Shown here: positions 53,739 to 64,000 of the stretch, one piece after another | How positions within the stretch are numbered: the first letter of the stretch is position 1 | Layout of the letters: every line of letters begins with the position of its first letter | Source: Mycobacterium europaeum | GTDB lineage: Bacteria; Actinomycetota; Actinomycetes; Mycobacteriales; Mycobacteriaceae | Length of the DNA: 64,000 nucleotides | Reading direction: 5' to 3' | NCBI RefSeq assembly: GCF_002102155.1 | Contig: NZ_LQOU01000021.1 | Location: 1 to 64,000, forward strand | The notes under the pieces: generated by a model | What the model was told of the DNA's origin: nothing | Databases searched by the model: none | The model's input: only the letters and a program-made list of their open reading frames with translations | Program-made: the position numbers and the translations under genes

Positions 53739-53772
53739 GAAGCGCCCGAGACCTTCGGGTCTCGGGCGCTTC
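53739..53772 (-). terminator. Intrinsic terminator of the S10 operon
   Basis: Arms 53739-53753 and 53758-53772 pair perfectly over 15 bp around a 4-base loop (TTCG on the plus strand, CGAA in the minus-strand transcript). Downstream on the minus strand comes GTTTTG, a short U-tract. It lies 15 bp after the rpsQ stop, so it should end S10 transcription before atsA. Confidence 0.88.
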
Positions 53773-53786
53773 CTGCCACTTCGAGG

Positions 53787-54119
53787 CTACTTGGCCTTCT
53801 CCAAAACTTCGACAAGCCGCCACCGCTTGGTCGCCGACGTCGGACGTGTCTCCATCAGCGAGACGCGGTCGCCGATGCCCGCGGTGCTGTTCTCGTCGTG
53901 CGCCTTGACCTTCTTGGTGGTACGGATGATCTTGCCGTACAACGGGTGGCGCACGCGGTCTTCCAGCTCGACCACGATGGTCTTCTGCATCTTGTCACTC
54001 ACGACATAACCGATGCGCGTCTTGCGCCGTCCACGCACCTTCGGATTGGCCGGAGTGTGCTTGGCGCCCTTCTCTTTCGAGCCGGCGTCCTGCGCGGCCG
54101 CCTTCTTCGCTTCTGCCAT
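53787..54119 (-). CDS. rpsQ: 30S ribosomal protein S17
   Basis: The 110-residue protein has an Ala/Lys/Pro-rich N-terminal extension of about 35 residues ([20 protein letters not shown]) before the S17 core [20 protein letters not shown] and [22 protein letters not shown] 54119 was preferred over GTG 54122 because AAGGA then sits 6 bases away. It overlaps the rpmC stop and is the last S10 operon gene. Confidence 0.96.
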   Translation of the reverse strand: MAEAKKAAAQDAGSKEKGAKHTPANPKVRGRRKTRIGYVVSDKMQKTIVVELEDRVRHPLYGKIIRTTKKVKAHDENSTAGIGDRVSLMETRPTSATKRWRLVEVLEKAK

Positions 54120-54352
54120 CACGATTCCTTACCGTCAGGCCCGGAAGCCAGGCCCAGTTCCCGTTCGCGCAGCACCGTGTAGACGCGCGCGATCTCCTGC
54201 CGGACCGTGCGGAGCCGGCGGTTGTTGCTGAGCTGCCCGGTCGCCATCTGGAAACGCAGGTTGAACAGCTCTTCCTTGGATTCGCGCAGACGCTCGGTCA
54301 GCTCCTCGTCGGTGAGCTCACGCAGTTCGCCAGGCGAAATTCCCACTGCCAT
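54119..54352 (-). CDS. rpmC: 50S ribosomal protein L29
   Basis: The 77-residue protein has [20 protein letters not shown] and [20 protein letters not shown], the L29 signature. The ATG overlaps the rplP stop (ATGA). It sits by the tunnel exit of the 50S subunit. The upstream extension of the frame is not coding. Confidence 0.97.
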   Translation of the reverse strand: MAVGISPGELRELTDEELTERLRESKEELFNLRFQMATGQLSNNRRLRTVRQEIARVYTVLRERELGLASGPDGKES

Positions 54353-54768
54353 CAGAACTGATCCTCTCGGGTCACGATGCGTGCCTTGATCGGCAACTTG
54401 TGGATTGCACGGGTGAGTGCGGCCCGGGCCACCTGCTCGTTGGGGTAGCTCAGCTCGAACAGCACGCGGCCCGGCTTGACGTTGACCACCCACCATTCGG
54501 GTGAACCCTTACCGGAACCCATCCGGGTCTCGGCGGGCTTCTTGGTCAGCGGGCGGTCCGGGAAGACGTTGATCCAGACCTTGCCGCCACGCTTGATGTG
54601 GCGGTTGATGGCGATACGCGCGGACTCGATCTGCCGGTTGGTGACATAGGCGTGCTCCAGGGCCTGGATGCCGTAGTCACCGAAGTTCACCGCCGTGCCG
54701 CCGCTGGCGATGCCGCGCTGGCGGGGGTGGTGCTGCTTACGGTGTTTAACCCTGCGGGGAATCAACAT
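54352..54768 (-). CDS. rplP: 50S ribosomal protein L16
   Basis: The 138-residue protein has [19 protein letters not shown], the basic [20 protein letters not shown] block and a C-terminal [14 protein letters not shown], all typical of L16. It lies at the tRNA-binding face of the 50S subunit. The ATG is 3 bp after the rpsC stop. Confidence 0.98.
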   Translation of the reverse strand: MLIPRRVKHRKQHHPRQRGIASGGTAVNFGDYGIQALEHAYVTNRQIESARIAINRHIKRGGKVWINVFPDRPLTKKPAETRMGSGKGSPEWWVVNVKPGRVLFELSYPNEQVARAALTRAIHKLPIKARIVTREDQF

Positions 54769-54771
54769 GAT

Positions 54772-56134
<1,363 letters not shown>

Positions 56135-56138
<4 letters not shown>

Positions 56139-56416
56139 CGCCGTTTCGCCTTCCGGTCGTCCTTGATGTGTCCCTTGAAGGTGCGCGTCGGCGCGAACTC
56201 ACCAAGCTTGTGACCGACCATCGCCTCGGTGACGAACACCGGGACGTGCTTGCGTCCGTCGTGGACGGCAAAGGTGTGGCCGATGAAGTCCGGGATGATC
56301 GTCGAACGCCGCGACCAGGTCTTGATGACCTGCTTGCTGTTCTTCTCGTTCTGCGCGTCCACCTTCTTGAGCAGGTGGTCGTCGACGAACGGGCCCTTCT
56401 TCAGGCTGCGTGGCAT
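56135..56416 (-). CDS. rpsS: 30S ribosomal protein S19
   Basis: The 93-residue protein has [20 protein letters not shown] and the signature [20 protein letters not shown], then [18 protein letters not shown]. It binds with S13 at the 30S head. It starts 29 bp after the rplB stop. Confidence 0.98.
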
Positions 56417-56445
56417 GTGCTTGTACTCCTAGTCCCGGAACTTCC

Positions 56446-57288
56446 TCAGCGACCGTGCTTCTTGCCGGTGCGCCGGCGCCGGACGATGAGTTTGTTGCTG
56501 GCCTTGTTCGGGTGGCGGGTGCGGCCCTCCGGCTTGCCCCACGGGCTCACCGGGTGCCGACCGCCGGAGGTCTTACCCTCACCACCACCGTGCGGGTGGT
56601 CCACCGGGTTCATCACCACACCACGGACCGAAGGGCGCTTGCCCTTCCACCGCATCCGGCCGGCCTTGCCCCAGTTGATGTTCGCCTGCTCGGCGTTGCC
56701 CACCTCGCCGACCGTGGCGCGGCAGCGCACGTCGACGCGGCGGATCTCACCGCTGGGCATGCGCAGCGACGCGTAGGTGCCCTCCTTGCCGAGCAGCTGG
56801 ATGCTCGAGCCGGCGGACCGCGCCAGCTTGGCGCCACCGCCCGGCCGCAGCTCCACGGCGTGGATCACCGTACCGGCCGGGATGTTGCGCAGCGGCAGGT
56901 TGTTGCCCGGCTTGATGTCGGCGTTCGCGCCCGACTCCACCACGTCGCCCTGCGAAAGACCTTGCGGCGCGATGATGTATCGCTTCTCGCCGTCGAGGTA
57001 GTGCAGCAGCGCGATGTTGGCGGTCCGGTTGGGGTCGTATTCGATGTGCGCGACCTTGGCGTTGACCCCGTCCTTGTCGTTGCGACGGAAGTCGATCACC
57101 CGGTAGGCGCGCTTGTGGCCGCCACCCTTGTGCCGGGTGGTGATGCGGCCGTGCGCGTTACGGCCGCCATGGCCGTGCAGCGGGCGCACCAACGACTTCT
57201 CCGGCTCCGTCCGGGTGACCTCGGCGAAGTCGGACACGCTGGAGCCGCGGCGGCCCGGGCTCGTCGGCTTGTACTTACGAATTGCCAT
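56446..57288 (-). CDS. rplB: 50S ribosomal protein L2
   Basis: The 280-residue protein has [20 protein letters not shown], the catalytic-centre-proximal [20 protein letters not shown] and the basic C-terminus. It is needed for subunit joining and peptidyl transfer. It starts 28 bp after the rplW stop. Confidence 0.98.
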   Translation of the reverse strand: MAIRKYKPTSPGRRGSSVSDFAEVTRTEPEKSLVRPLHGHGGRNAHGRITTRHKGGGHKRAYRVIDFRRNDKDGVNAKVAHIEYDPNRTANIALLHYLDGEKRYIIAPQGLSQGDVVESGANADIKPGNNLPLRNIPAGTVIHAVELRPGGGAKLARSAGSSIQLLGKEGTYASLRMPSGEIRRVDVRCRATVGEVGNAEQANINWGKAGRMRWKGKRPSVRGVVMNPVDHPHGGGEGKTSGGRHPVSPWGKPEGRTRHPNKASNKLIVRRRRTGKKHGR

Positions 57289-57316
57289 GTCTAATCAGGT
57301 CTTTCTCTTTCGCGGG

Positions 57317-57619
57317 CTAGGCCGGGGCCCCGAACAGATCGATCGGCTTGCTACCCGGCGCCAGCGTGACGATGGCCCGTTTGGTGCTCTTGCGCTTGCC
57401 GTATCCGGTCCTGGTGCGCTTGCGCTTGCCCTGCCGGTTCGCGGTGTTCACCGACGCGACCTTGACGGCGAAGATCTTCTCGATGGCGATCTTGATCTGC
57501 GTCTTGTTCGAGTCGGGGTGCACCACGAAGGTGTACACGTTCTCATCCAGCAGCCCGTAGGACTTCTCCGAGATGACCGGGGCCAGGATGATGTCGCGGG
57601 GGTCGGTGATGGTCGCCAT
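57317..57619 (-). CDS. rplW: 50S ribosomal protein L23
   Basis: The 100-residue protein has [40 protein letters not shown] and the basic [20 protein letters not shown] loop. It forms the docking site for trigger factor and SRP at the tunnel exit. It directly abuts rplD. Confidence 0.98.
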   Translation of the reverse strand: MATITDPRDIILAPVISEKSYGLLDENVYTFVVHPDSNKTQIKIAIEKIFAVKVASVNTANRQGKRKRTRTGYGKRKSTKRAIVTLAPGSKPIDLFGAPA

Positions 57620-58285
57620 CTACGCCGTTACCTCCTCAGTGCTAGCGGTGCCGGCTCCAGCCTGGGAATCGATGTAGGCGTTGAGCGCCTCGACGCTGAA
57701 CACCACGTCGTCGGAACGCAGCACGTCGTAGGTGTTGAGTTGGCCGGGCGTCAGGATGTGCACACCGGGCAGGTTGCGCACGCTCTTGGCGCCGGCCTCG
57801 TCGCTGCGGCCGATCACGATCAGCACGTTCTTGCGGTCGGTCAGCGTGTCCAGAAACGCCTTGGCGTTCTTGGTCGACGGGGTCTGACCCGACACCAGCT
57901 CGGTGACCGCGTGGATGCGGCCGTTGCGCGCCCGGTCCGACAACGCCCCGCGCAATGCCGCGGCGATCATCTTCTTCGGGGTGCGCTGGGAGTAGTCGCG
58001 CGGCTTGGGGCCGTGCACGACACCGCCGCCGGTGAACTGCGGGGCACGCGTCGAACCCTGACGGGCGCGACCGGTTCCCTTCTGCCGGTAAGGCTTCCGC
58101 CCACCGCCGCTGACCTCGCCGCGAGTCTTCGTCGAGTGCGTGCCCTGGCGCGCCGCCGCGCGCTGCGCGGTGACCACCTGGTGCATCAGCGCGATATTGG
58201 CCGGGGCGTCGAACAATTCGGCCGGCAGTTCCACGGAGCCCTCGACCTTGCCGTCCGGCGTCTTCACGTCAATCTTGAGCGCCAT
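57620..58285 (-). CDS. rplD: 50S ribosomal protein L4
   Basis: The 221-residue protein has [20 protein letters not shown] (tunnel loop), [20 protein letters not shown] and a C-terminal [14 protein letters not shown]. In E. coli L4 also regulates the S10 operon through its leader; the long leader here makes such control possible but unproven. Overlaps rplC by 1 bp. Confidence 0.98.
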   Translation of the reverse strand: MALKIDVKTPDGKVEGSVELPAELFDAPANIALMHQVVTAQRAAARQGTHSTKTRGEVSGGGRKPYRQKGTGRARQGSTRAPQFTGGGVVHGPKPRDYSQRTPKKMIAAALRGALSDRARNGRIHAVTELVSGQTPSTKNAKAFLDTLTDRKNVLIVIGRSDEAGAKSVRNLPGVHILTPGQLNTYDVLRSDDVVFSVEALNAYIDSQAGAGTASTEEVTA

Positions 58286-58938
58286 TACTTCTCACCTCGT
58301 TTGATCGCGCTGCGGACCACCACGAGCCCACCGGTGCGGCCGGGGACCGCACCCTTGATCAGCAGGACGCCGTTCTCGGTATCGACCTTGTGCACCACCA
58401 GGTTCTGGACGGTCACCCGGTCGTTACCCATCCGGCCCGCCATCCGGGTGCCCTTGAAGACCCGGGCGGGCGTGGCGCAACCACCGATGGAACCCGGCCG
58501 GCGGTGCACCGCCTGCGCACCGTGACTGGCGCCCTGGCCGCGGAAGCCGTGACGCTTCATGGTGCCGGCGAAGCCCTTGCCCTTGGAGGTTCCGGTCACG
58601 TCGACATAGGCGCCGTCGGCGAAGATCTCCGCCGTCAGCTCCTGGCCGACCTCGTATTCGCTGGCGGCGGCCTCGTCGTCCAGCCGCAACTCGGCGAGGT
58701 GGCGGCGCGGGTTCACGCCCGCGGCGCTGTACTGACCGGTCACCGGCTTGTTGACCTTGCGAGGGCTGATCTCGCCGTAGGCCAACTGAACGGCGCTGTA
58801 GCCGTCACGCTCTGGTGTGCGGATGCGGGTGACCACGTTGGGGCCCGCCTTGACCACCGTCACCGGGACGACCCGGTTGTTCTCGTCGAACACCTGCGTC
58901 ATGCCCAGCTTGGTACCCAGAATGCCTTTTCTTGCCAT
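58285..58938 (-). CDS. rplC: 50S ribosomal protein L3
   Basis: The 217-residue protein has [20 protein letters not shown] and the L3 signature [20 protein letters not shown], then [20 protein letters not shown]. It folds early in 50S assembly. The start ATG lies 15 bp after the rpsJ stop. Confidence 0.98.
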   Translation of the reverse strand: MARKGILGTKLGMTQVFDENNRVVPVTVVKAGPNVVTRIRTPERDGYSAVQLAYGEISPRKVNKPVTGQYSAAGVNPRRHLAELRLDDEAAASEYEVGQELTAEIFADGAYVDVTGTSKGKGFAGTMKRHGFRGQGASHGAQAVHRRPGSIGGCATPARVFKGTRMAGRMGNDRVTVQNLVVHKVDTENGVLLIKGAVPGRTGGLVVVRSAIKRGEK

Positions 58939-58953
58939 GAGTTCACCAAGCCC

Positions 58954-59259
58954 CTATTGGATGTTGACGTCGACACTGGCCGGAAGGTCGATGCGCATCA
59001 GCGCGTCGACGGTCTTCGGCGTCGGGTCGAGGATGTCGATCAACCGCTTGTGAGTACGCATCTCGAAGTGCTCCCGCGAGTCCTTGTACTTATGCGGGGA
59101 GCGGATGACGCAATACACGTTCTTCTCAGTCGGCAGCGGCACCGGACCTACGACACTGGCACCCGTGCGGACGACGGTCTCGACGATTTTGCGCGCCGAT
59201 GCGTCGATGGCCTCATGGTCGTAGGCCTTGAGCCTGATGCGGATCTTCTGTCCCGCCAC
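58954..59259 (-). CDS. rpsJ: 30S ribosomal protein S10 (NusE)
   Basis: The 101-residue protein has [20 protein letters not shown] and the S10 signature [20 protein letters not shown] region ([16 protein letters not shown]). It also acts in transcription antitermination as NusE. The GTG start at 59259 has AGGAG 4 bases upstream and gives the standard length. It is the first gene of the S10 operon, with a predicted promoter 290 bp upstream. Confidence 0.98.
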   Translation of the reverse strand: MAGQKIRIRLKAYDHEAIDASARKIVETVVRTGASVVGPVPLPTEKNVYCVIRSPHKYKDSREHFEMRTHKRLIDILDPTPKTVDALMRIDLPASVDVNIQ

Positions 59260-59543
59260 GCTTCTCCTACCCTCACTCCACTTACAAAATCCGTGTTCCG
59301 GACTGGTGCCCCCGCGCGCGGGCCGGTCCGCCCCATGGGGCCGACCGAGCGTCGCGCCGGATACTGCGCCGCTGTTTACCTGTCGTGGTCCACCGGCCCC
59401 CGCGGTCGGGTGTGTCACCCTCACGCAACCTGGGCGCGCCTCTTTCAAGGCCGAAAAAGTCGCAATCCAAGGTTGGGACCGGACGCGCCCGTTTTGGGCG
59501 CTGGTCGTATGCCCGACCAGGCGCAAACCTGGCCCAAGGCAAC
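59260..59543 (-). promoter_or_regulatory. S10 operon 5' leader (about 285 nt, no gene)
   Basis: This gap between the predicted promoter and rpsJ has no convincing gene. It contains several self-complementary GC-rich segments (for example around 59311-59345, CGCGCGCGGGCC and GGCCGACC) and starts with GGTTGCCTTGGGC (59544-59532). A leader this long invites structured control such as L4-type feedback; this is inference. Confidence 0.5.
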
Positions 59544-59578
59544 CTGAACAGTATGCCCTAGATCGGGTGTTTGGCCAA
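59532..59578 (-). promoter_or_regulatory. S10 operon promoter with shared 13-nt element
   Basis: On the minus strand TTGGCC (59578-59573), a 17-bp spacer and CATACT (59555-59550) form a sigma-A-like promoter. Five bases downstream of the -10 lies GGTTGCCTTGGGC (59544-59532), identical in sequence and spacing to the element at the spc promoter. A GGGCATACT stretch could also act as an extended -10. Confidence 0.65.
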
Positions 59579-59616
59579 ATCTGGGCCGAGGGCCACCAAC
59601 CTGCCCTTTTGGGGCT

Positions 59617-60225
59617 TCAGACGCCCGCCGATTCGACGCTCGCCGCGTCGGCCCGATTGAGTGCGCGCTGGACATAGAGGAAACCGTCGACAGCCGCGAG
59701 CGCGCACTCGCGGTAGTCGAAGTCCGGAAGGGTCGACAGGCGCCCGAGCACCAGGGGCCCGATGAGCAGCGCGATGGCACGGGACCGATCCACCTCACCC
59801 AGCTCGGCGGCCTCCGGGCTGTCGAAGATGGCGTCGAACGGCGCCGCGTACTGCTGGGCGATCCGCTCGCGCAGCGTGGTGATCGCCGGGCTGTCCGCGG
59901 AATCGCTGTCGCGGGGCTCCGGCAACTCCTGCAGATCCCGGCCCATCGACAGCCACGACATGGCCGCCATCAGGGCCGGCGCCTGGGCCACCGACTCGGC
60001 CTGCGCCAGCACCACCGCCACCAGGCGATCCCGCACCGACCCCTCGGCCGGCGGCGTGGGCGACGGCGGAATCAGGCTGTTGAAAGCCGCTGCGAGCAGA
60101 TCGTTTCCGCTCGGGAAGTGGCGGTACAGCGTGGCCCTCGCCACGTTGGCGGTACGGGTGACCGCGTCGACGGTCACCGCGCTGGGCCCCCCGGAGCGCA
60201 GCAGCGCCGCGGCCGCCTCGAGCAA
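59617..60225 (-). CDS. TetR/AcrR-family regulator of the adjacent MFS pump
   Basis: From TTG 60225 the product is 202 residues with LLEAAAALLRSGGPSAVTVD and the helix-turn-helix VTRTANVARATLYRHFPSGN. The frame stays open to about 60310 with no ATG, GTG or further TTG, yet the preceding codons spell a typical TetR N-tail (TGGTTDPRPARSRAR). An ATT at 60273 with GGGAGG 9 bases upstream may be the true start. It is divergent from the MFS gene at 60371 across two operator-like repeats. Confidence 0.88.
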   Translation of the reverse strand: MLEAAAALLRSGGPSAVTVDAVTRTANVARATLYRHFPSGNDLLAAAFNSLIPPSPTPPAEGSVRDRLVAVVLAQAESVAQAPALMAAMSWLSMGRDLQELPEPRDSDSADSPAITTLRERIAQQYAAPFDAIFDSPEAAELGEVDRSRAIALLIGPLVLGRLSTLPDFDYRECALAAVDGFLYVQRALNRADAASVESAGV

Positions 60226-60300
60226 TCGGGCCCGCGAGCGCGCTGGGCGCGGATCGGTAGTACCGCCGGTAATTGTGACCCACCTCCCACGTTTGGGAAC

Positions 60301-60334
60301 AAGACTATCGGTCTATCTACAAGACTGTTGGTCT
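60301..60334. promoter_or_regulatory. Two direct copies of a TetR-type operator
   Basis: AAGACTATCGGTCT (60301-60314) and AAGACTGTTGGTCT (60321-60334) are 20 bp apart, two helical turns. Each contains the palindrome AGAC-N5-GTCT. They lie between the divergent TetR and MFS genes, 36 bp before the MFS ATG, as expected for a repressor of its own efflux gene. Confidence 0.8.
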
Positions 60335-60370
60335 CAAAACTCTCCCGACGCCACCGTGAGGAGGCGCCCC

Positions 60371-61966
60371 ATGGTCGACACCCTGGTCCGGCCCGACCAG
60401 CGTACTGATGCGGTCAGCATCGGCGGAAGCCCCCGAGCGCGGAACTGGACCCTGGCCGTCGCCTGCATGGGCGTCGCGCTGGTCGTCGCGTCGATGACGG
60501 CACTGAACACCGCGCTGGGAGACCTCGCGGTGGCCACCTCGGCCACCCAGTCGCAGCTGAACTGGATCGTCGACGGATACACCGTGGCCCTGGCCTGCCT
60601 GCTGCTGCCCGCGGGCGCGATCGGCGACCGTTACGGCAGGCGCGGCGCCCTGCTGATCGGCCTGCTGGTCTTCTCCCTCGGCTCGGTGTCACCGGCGATG
60701 CTGAACAGCCCGGCGCAGATCATCGCCGGCCGCGCGGTCGCCGGGGTCGGCGCCGCCTTCGTGATGCCGGCGACGTTGTCGCTGCTGACCGTGGCCCATC
60801 CGAAGGACGACCGCACCAAGGCGGTCGGGATCTGGGCCGGCACGGCCGGATCCGGCGGGGTGCTCGGCATGCTCGGTTCCGGCCTGCTCCTTCGCTTCTG
60901 GGACTGGCACGCGATCTTCTGGTCCCTGGGTGCCGCCGGGCTGGTGATCTTCGCGTTGGCGTGCACGGTCGCATCGTCACGCGACGGCGACGCCCCGCGC
61001 ATCGATTCGCTGGGCGCGGTATTGATCGGCGCCGCCGTGGCGGTCGCCGTGGCGGCGATCCTCGAAGCCCCGACGCGCGGATGGAGCGACCCGTTGGTCT
61101 GGGGCGGGCTCGCCGCCGGTGCGGTGCTCGCCGCCGCGTTCGGTGTCGTCGAGTTCCGGCTCACCCGGCGCGACGGGCAACCGCTGCTGGACGTGCGGTT
61201 GTTCTCGGACGCGAATTTCGCCACCGGCGTCGCCGCGATCGTCATCCTGTTCGGCGCGACGTTCGGGTTCTTCTACATCGGCATGCAATACGTGCAACAG
61301 ATCATGGGCTACTCGGCCCTGGCGACGGCGATCTCCTTCGGACCGTTCATGGTGCCGTTGGGCATCTTCTCGGCGCTGTCGTTCTGGTACGTGCCCAAGC
61401 TGGGTCTGCGGCTGGTGTTGTTCGTCGGCACGCTGCTGATGGCGGTCGGGTTCGCCTGCATGTACCGGCTGGACCTGCATTCGTCCTACCTCCAATTCGC
61501 CTGGCCGACTCTGGTGTTGGCGACGGGCATCGGAATCTGCACGGCGCCGACGACGTCGGCGATCATGGGAGCGGTTCCCGACGAGAAGCAGGGCGTCGCG
61601 TCCGCGGTGAACGACACGTCCCGGGAGATGGGCGGCGCGCTGGGGATCGCGGTGGCCGGTTCCATTCTGGCCGGCCGCTATTCGGACGAACTCGCCCCGA
61701 AGCTGGCGGGCTTCCCGGCGCCCGTCCGCGGGCCGGCCACCGATTCACTGGCCAAAGCCGTCGAGGTGGCGGGCAGGCTGGGGCCCCAGGGCCGCCAGCT
61801 GGCGGACGTCAGCAAGACCGCGTTCCTGGCGGCCCTGCACGCGTCCACGATCGCGATGGCCGTGATCGTCGCGGTGGCCGCGGTGCTGATCGGGTTGTGG
61901 GCACCGGGCCGCGACGGGCGGCAGCTGCGGCCGGTGCGCCGGATGGTGTCCCGGCGCCGTCACTGA
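60371..61966 (+). CDS. MFS multidrug efflux transporter, DHA2 (14-helix) type
   Basis: The 531-residue protein has about fourteen membrane helices. The opening is WTLAVACMGVALVVASMTAL, then motif B/D1-like LNWIVDGYTVALACLLLPAG and motif A GAIGDRYGRRGALL. This is the EmrB/QacA family, a proton-driven drug exporter. GAGGAGG at 60357-60363 supports the ATG at 60371. The TetR partner and tandem operators suggest drug-inducible expression. Substrates are unknown. It replaces the Rv0698-Rv0699 segment of M. tuberculosis. Confidence 0.93.
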   Translation: MVDTLVRPDQRTDAVSIGGSPRARNWTLAVACMGVALVVASMTALNTALGDLAVATSATQSQLNWIVDGYTVALACLLLPAGAIGDRYGRRGALLIGLLVFSLGSVSPAMLNSPAQIIAGRAVAGVGAAFVMPATLSLLTVAHPKDDRTKAVGIWAGTAGSGGVLGMLGSGLLLRFWDWHAIFWSLGAAGLVIFALACTVASSRDGDAPRIDSLGAVLIGAAVAVAVAAILEAPTRGWSDPLVWGGLAAGAVLAAAFGVVEFRLTRRDGQPLLDVRLFSDANFATGVAAIVILFGATFGFFYIGMQYVQQIMGYSALATAISFGPFMVPLGIFSALSFWYVPKLGLRLVLFVGTLLMAVGFACMYRLDLHSSYLQFAWPTLVLATGIGICTAPTTSAIMGAVPDEKQGVASAVNDTSREMGGALGIAVAGSILAGRYSDELAPKLAGFPAPVRGPATDSLAKAVEVAGRLGPQGRQLADVSKTAFLAALHASTIAMAVIVAVAAVLIGLWAPGRDGRQLRPVRRMVSRRRH

Positions 61967-62637
61967 GCGAGGTACCCAATGCCGTTGTCCGACAGCGGCT
62001 TCAGCCGTGTTGTGTCGCTGCCGCGAGTGCTTGAAAACGTCCGCCGCTTCTGGTATCAGAAATATATATCGACAGATACAGGTCATCTCTGCGAGGCGAG
62101 GTGCGATGTGGTGTTGATAGGCGTGACGAACGGTGTCGAGCCGGTCTGCCCAGCGCTGCGCGAGGCGGCGGCGATCGTGGAGGCCGAGTGGATTCGCCTG
62201 AGCCGACTGGGCGGCCCGGCCGAGCAGCCCGTCGGTGAACTTCCCGCGGCGCGGCGGTGCCCGCGCCGCACGGGCACTGTGGTGTCCACCGAGCCGGCGG
62301 GCGCCGGGCTCTCGACGCGCACCCGCGGGCACCAGGCCCGATGGCCGGTCTCTGTGGTATTGGCGCGGCAGCGGTCACCTCCGCTGCGAGCTTGACTGCC
62401 AACGTATTCGGAGGGGGAGCGAAGGAGGTGACTCACCAAGGGATAAGTAACGGCATGTGAAAAGCGAGCCGGCGGCCGTGCCGTCCACGAATATTGCGAC
62501 GCATTGTCCGCGCGACGCATACCTGCGCACGCACCGCCACTTGTCGTGGCCATCTGCGTGGACCGCATGACGTTCGCCGCTCGTCGGGGCGGGCCTTACG
62601 CATCACGCGTGGGGCCCGCCTCCACACGCGCGCCCCC
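61967..62637. other. 671-bp stretch without a supported gene
   Basis: Open frames exist on both strands, but none shows a family motif, ribosome site or consistent codon pattern. An AT-rich patch lies at 62049-62080 (agaaatatatatcgacagat). AAGGAGGTGA at 62443-62452 is a strong ribosome-site-like sequence followed only by a GTG frame of about 10 codons ending at 62460. It may be the decayed remnant of genes present elsewhere between mftG and rpsJ. Confidence 0.5.
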
Positions 62638-64000
62638 TCACCGCACGAACTCGGCGGCCCGATGCCCGAGCATCACGATCGTGGCGTGCGGCCCCCTGCT
62701 GGTGATGGCGGGCAGGACCGACCCGTCGATCACCCACAGGTTGTCGATGCCGCGCACCCGGCAGCGATGATCGACGACGGCCCGCGGATCGGTGTCGGCG
62801 CCCATCGGTGCGGTGCCACACAGGTGTTGCGACGTGGACCATACGGGGGCACCGACACGCGTTGCGCCACCGACGAGTTCGCGGGCAAGCTCGGTTCCCC
62901 GCTCTAGCGCCGCGACGTCTTCGGGCTCGCTGTCGTAGCGGTGCTCGATCAGGGGCGGGACGTCGGGATCCGCCGACACCACCGTGATGCGCCCGCGCGC
63001 CCGCGGCTGCATGAGCGCCACCCCGATGTGCGGCCAGTCGGCATGCCCGGCAGTCCCGTCCCCCGTCATCGCGACGAATCCTCCGGTGTAGGGCCGGATC
63101 TCGAGATCGTCGGCGGTGCTGAGCACGACCTCGAGCACCGGCCGGCGGGGGGCCACCGTCCACTCGGTGGGCAACACCCATTCGGGATGATCGCTGAACG
63201 CGGCGCCGACCGGCAGCGGCGCCACCGTGGGTACGTCGACGGCCCGCAACCCGTCCTCCGACCCGATGCCGGAAACCATGAGCAGCTGTGCGGTCTGAAT
63301 GGCGCCGGCGCACAACACGATCCGGTCGGCGGTCAGGGTCATTTGGCCGCTCGGGCCGATCGCGTCGACACCGACCGCGGCGGTGCCGGCGAAACGCAAC
63401 CGCGCCGCGCGTGTCCGCGCGTGCACCGTCAGGTTGGGCCGGCCCAGGGCCGGGATCAGGAATCCTGCGCCAGATCCGGTACGCACGCCGTCGACGATGT
63501 TGAGTGGAACGGCACCCATCCCCGAAACCGGTTCGGGGCCGCCATCGTTGAGATCGTCGATCCAGTCGAATCCGGCGCGCTGCGCGGCGTCGATGAAACG
63601 CTCGGTGGTGCCGGTCATTTCGCGGGTGCGACGCACCCTGATGGGGCCGCGGTCGCCATGGGCCGGGCCCGCGAAATCGAGGTCGGTCTCGATGGCGCGG
63701 AAGCTGGCGAGGACGTCGGACCAGGCCCAGCCCGGCAGGGCGAGGCGATCGAAGTCGCGCGGCAATCCGCGACAGAAGTATCCGCCATTGACCGCGCCCG
63801 AACCGCCGACCGTCGCCCCCCGCACGAGCGGATGCCGACGCACCGGCCGGTCGGTCAGGCTGGCCTGATAGCGCCGCACCAGCGGGCTGCTGACCCCTAT
63901 CGGCAGCTGGAGTCCGTTGGCGGTCTGGGCGAGCAGCCCTGGATCGTCGAGGGCGGGGCCCGCCTCGAGGACGGTCACCAGACGGCCGGGATCGACGGAA
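62638..64000 (-). CDS. mftG: Mycofactocin-associated GMC oxidoreductase MftG (5' end cut by window)
   Basis: About 454 residues of a GMC-family flavoprotein are visible; the N-terminal FAD motif lies beyond base 64000. Seen are GMC signature 1 (VRGATVGGSGAVNGGYFCRG), signature 2 (LCAGAIQTAQLLMVSGIG), the active-site His region STSQHLCGTAPMGAD and a C-terminal SRGPHATIVMLGHRAAEF. MftG reoxidises mycofactocinol and links it to respiration (recent literature, recalled). Position next to the S10 operon matches Rv0697, so the rest of the mft cluster should follow beyond the window. Confidence 0.92.
   Translation of the reverse strand, partial: SVDPGRLVTVLEAGPALDDPGLLAQTANGLQLPIGVSSPLVRRYQASLTDRPVRRHPLVRGATVGGSGAVNGGYFCRGLPRDFDRLALPGWAWSDVLASFRAIETDLDFAGPAHGDRGPIRVRRTREMTGTTERFIDAAQRAGFDWIDDLNDGGPEPVSGMGAVPLNIVDGVRTGSGAGFLIPALGRPNLTVHARTRAARLRFAGTAAVGVDAIGPSGQMTLTADRIVLCAGAIQTAQLLMVSGIGSEDGLRAVDVPTVAPLPVGAAFSDHPEWVLPTEWTVAPRRPVLEVVLSTADDLEIRPYTGGFVAMTGDGTAGHADWPHIGVALMQPRARGRITVVSADPDVPPLIEHRYDSEPEDVAALERGTELARELVGGATRVGAPVWSTSQHLCGTAPMGADTDPRAVVDHRCRVRGIDNLWVIDGSVLPAITSRGPHATIVMLGHRAAEFVR

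Noticed and set aside
62443..62460. Short peptide gene after AAGGAGGTGA
   Set aside because: The frame has only about ten codons and no sign of conservation can be judged from sequence alone.

Overview
The window is high-GC actinobacterial DNA. Its gene order matches the Mycobacterium tuberculosis H37Rv block from mftG (Rv0697) to mmsA (Rv0753c), read in the opposite direction. The extra accessory genes and the DUF222/HNH gene suggest a slow-growing non-tuberculous mycobacterium, most likely of the M. avium complex. That species call is an inference from gene order and remembered protein similarity; no search was run.

Layout: 1-3012 is an IS630-type transposase tail followed by a tight minus-strand operon of an ECF sigma factor, a membrane-anchored Rieske protein, a cupredoxin lipoprotein, a Tat-exported metallophosphoesterase and a small membrane protein. 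3058-6042 holds an FAD oxidoreductase and a TetR/NAD(P)-binding pair separated by a perfect inverted repeat. 6128-9700 is the valine-catabolic mmsA-fadE9-mmsB operon. 9793-18001 is an accessory locus that looks like a small biosynthetic cluster: a ThDP enzyme, a SRPBCC-like protein, a KASIII-like enzyme, an aminotransferase and a MarR regulator form one operon, and a MacB-type ABC exporter lies divergently across a 36-bp perfect palindromic operator. 17988-21717 is sigL-rslA with three further genes (FAD monooxygenase, DUF4389, methyltransferase) apparently in the same transcription unit. 21876-24546 is map-adk-secY.

24768-38157 holds four paralogous SAM-dependent methyltransferases of the mycobacterial TIGR00027 type, a GNAT protein, the xylB / serA2-fucA-MBL sugar locus, SDR/TetR/AraC genes and sppA. 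39124-43320 is the spc ribosomal operon (rplN to rplO) and 53787-59259 the S10 operon (rpsJ to rpsQ), both on the minus strand. Between them (43521-53670) sit a DinB-like gene, a DUF222/HNH gene, two DUF4436 membrane proteins, a formylglycine-generating enzyme, a PstS lipoprotein, a frameshifted lipoprotein and the sulfatase AtsA. Upstream of S10 are a TetR/MFS efflux pair, a 671-bp stretch with no supported gene and the 3' part of the mycofactocin oxidoreductase mftG, cut by the window end.

Most striking signals: (1) a redox-type ECF sigma / Rieske pair with the topology of a sigma / anti-sigma pair; (2) the ThDP-KASIII-aminotransferase cluster, whose KASIII has Asn where the catalytic His is expected; (3) an identical 13-nt element at identical spacing just downstream of the predicted -10 boxes of both ribosomal operons; (4) a 55-bp tandem repeat carrying SigL-like -35 hexamers between map and sigL. 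No tRNA, rRNA or CRISPR array was seen.
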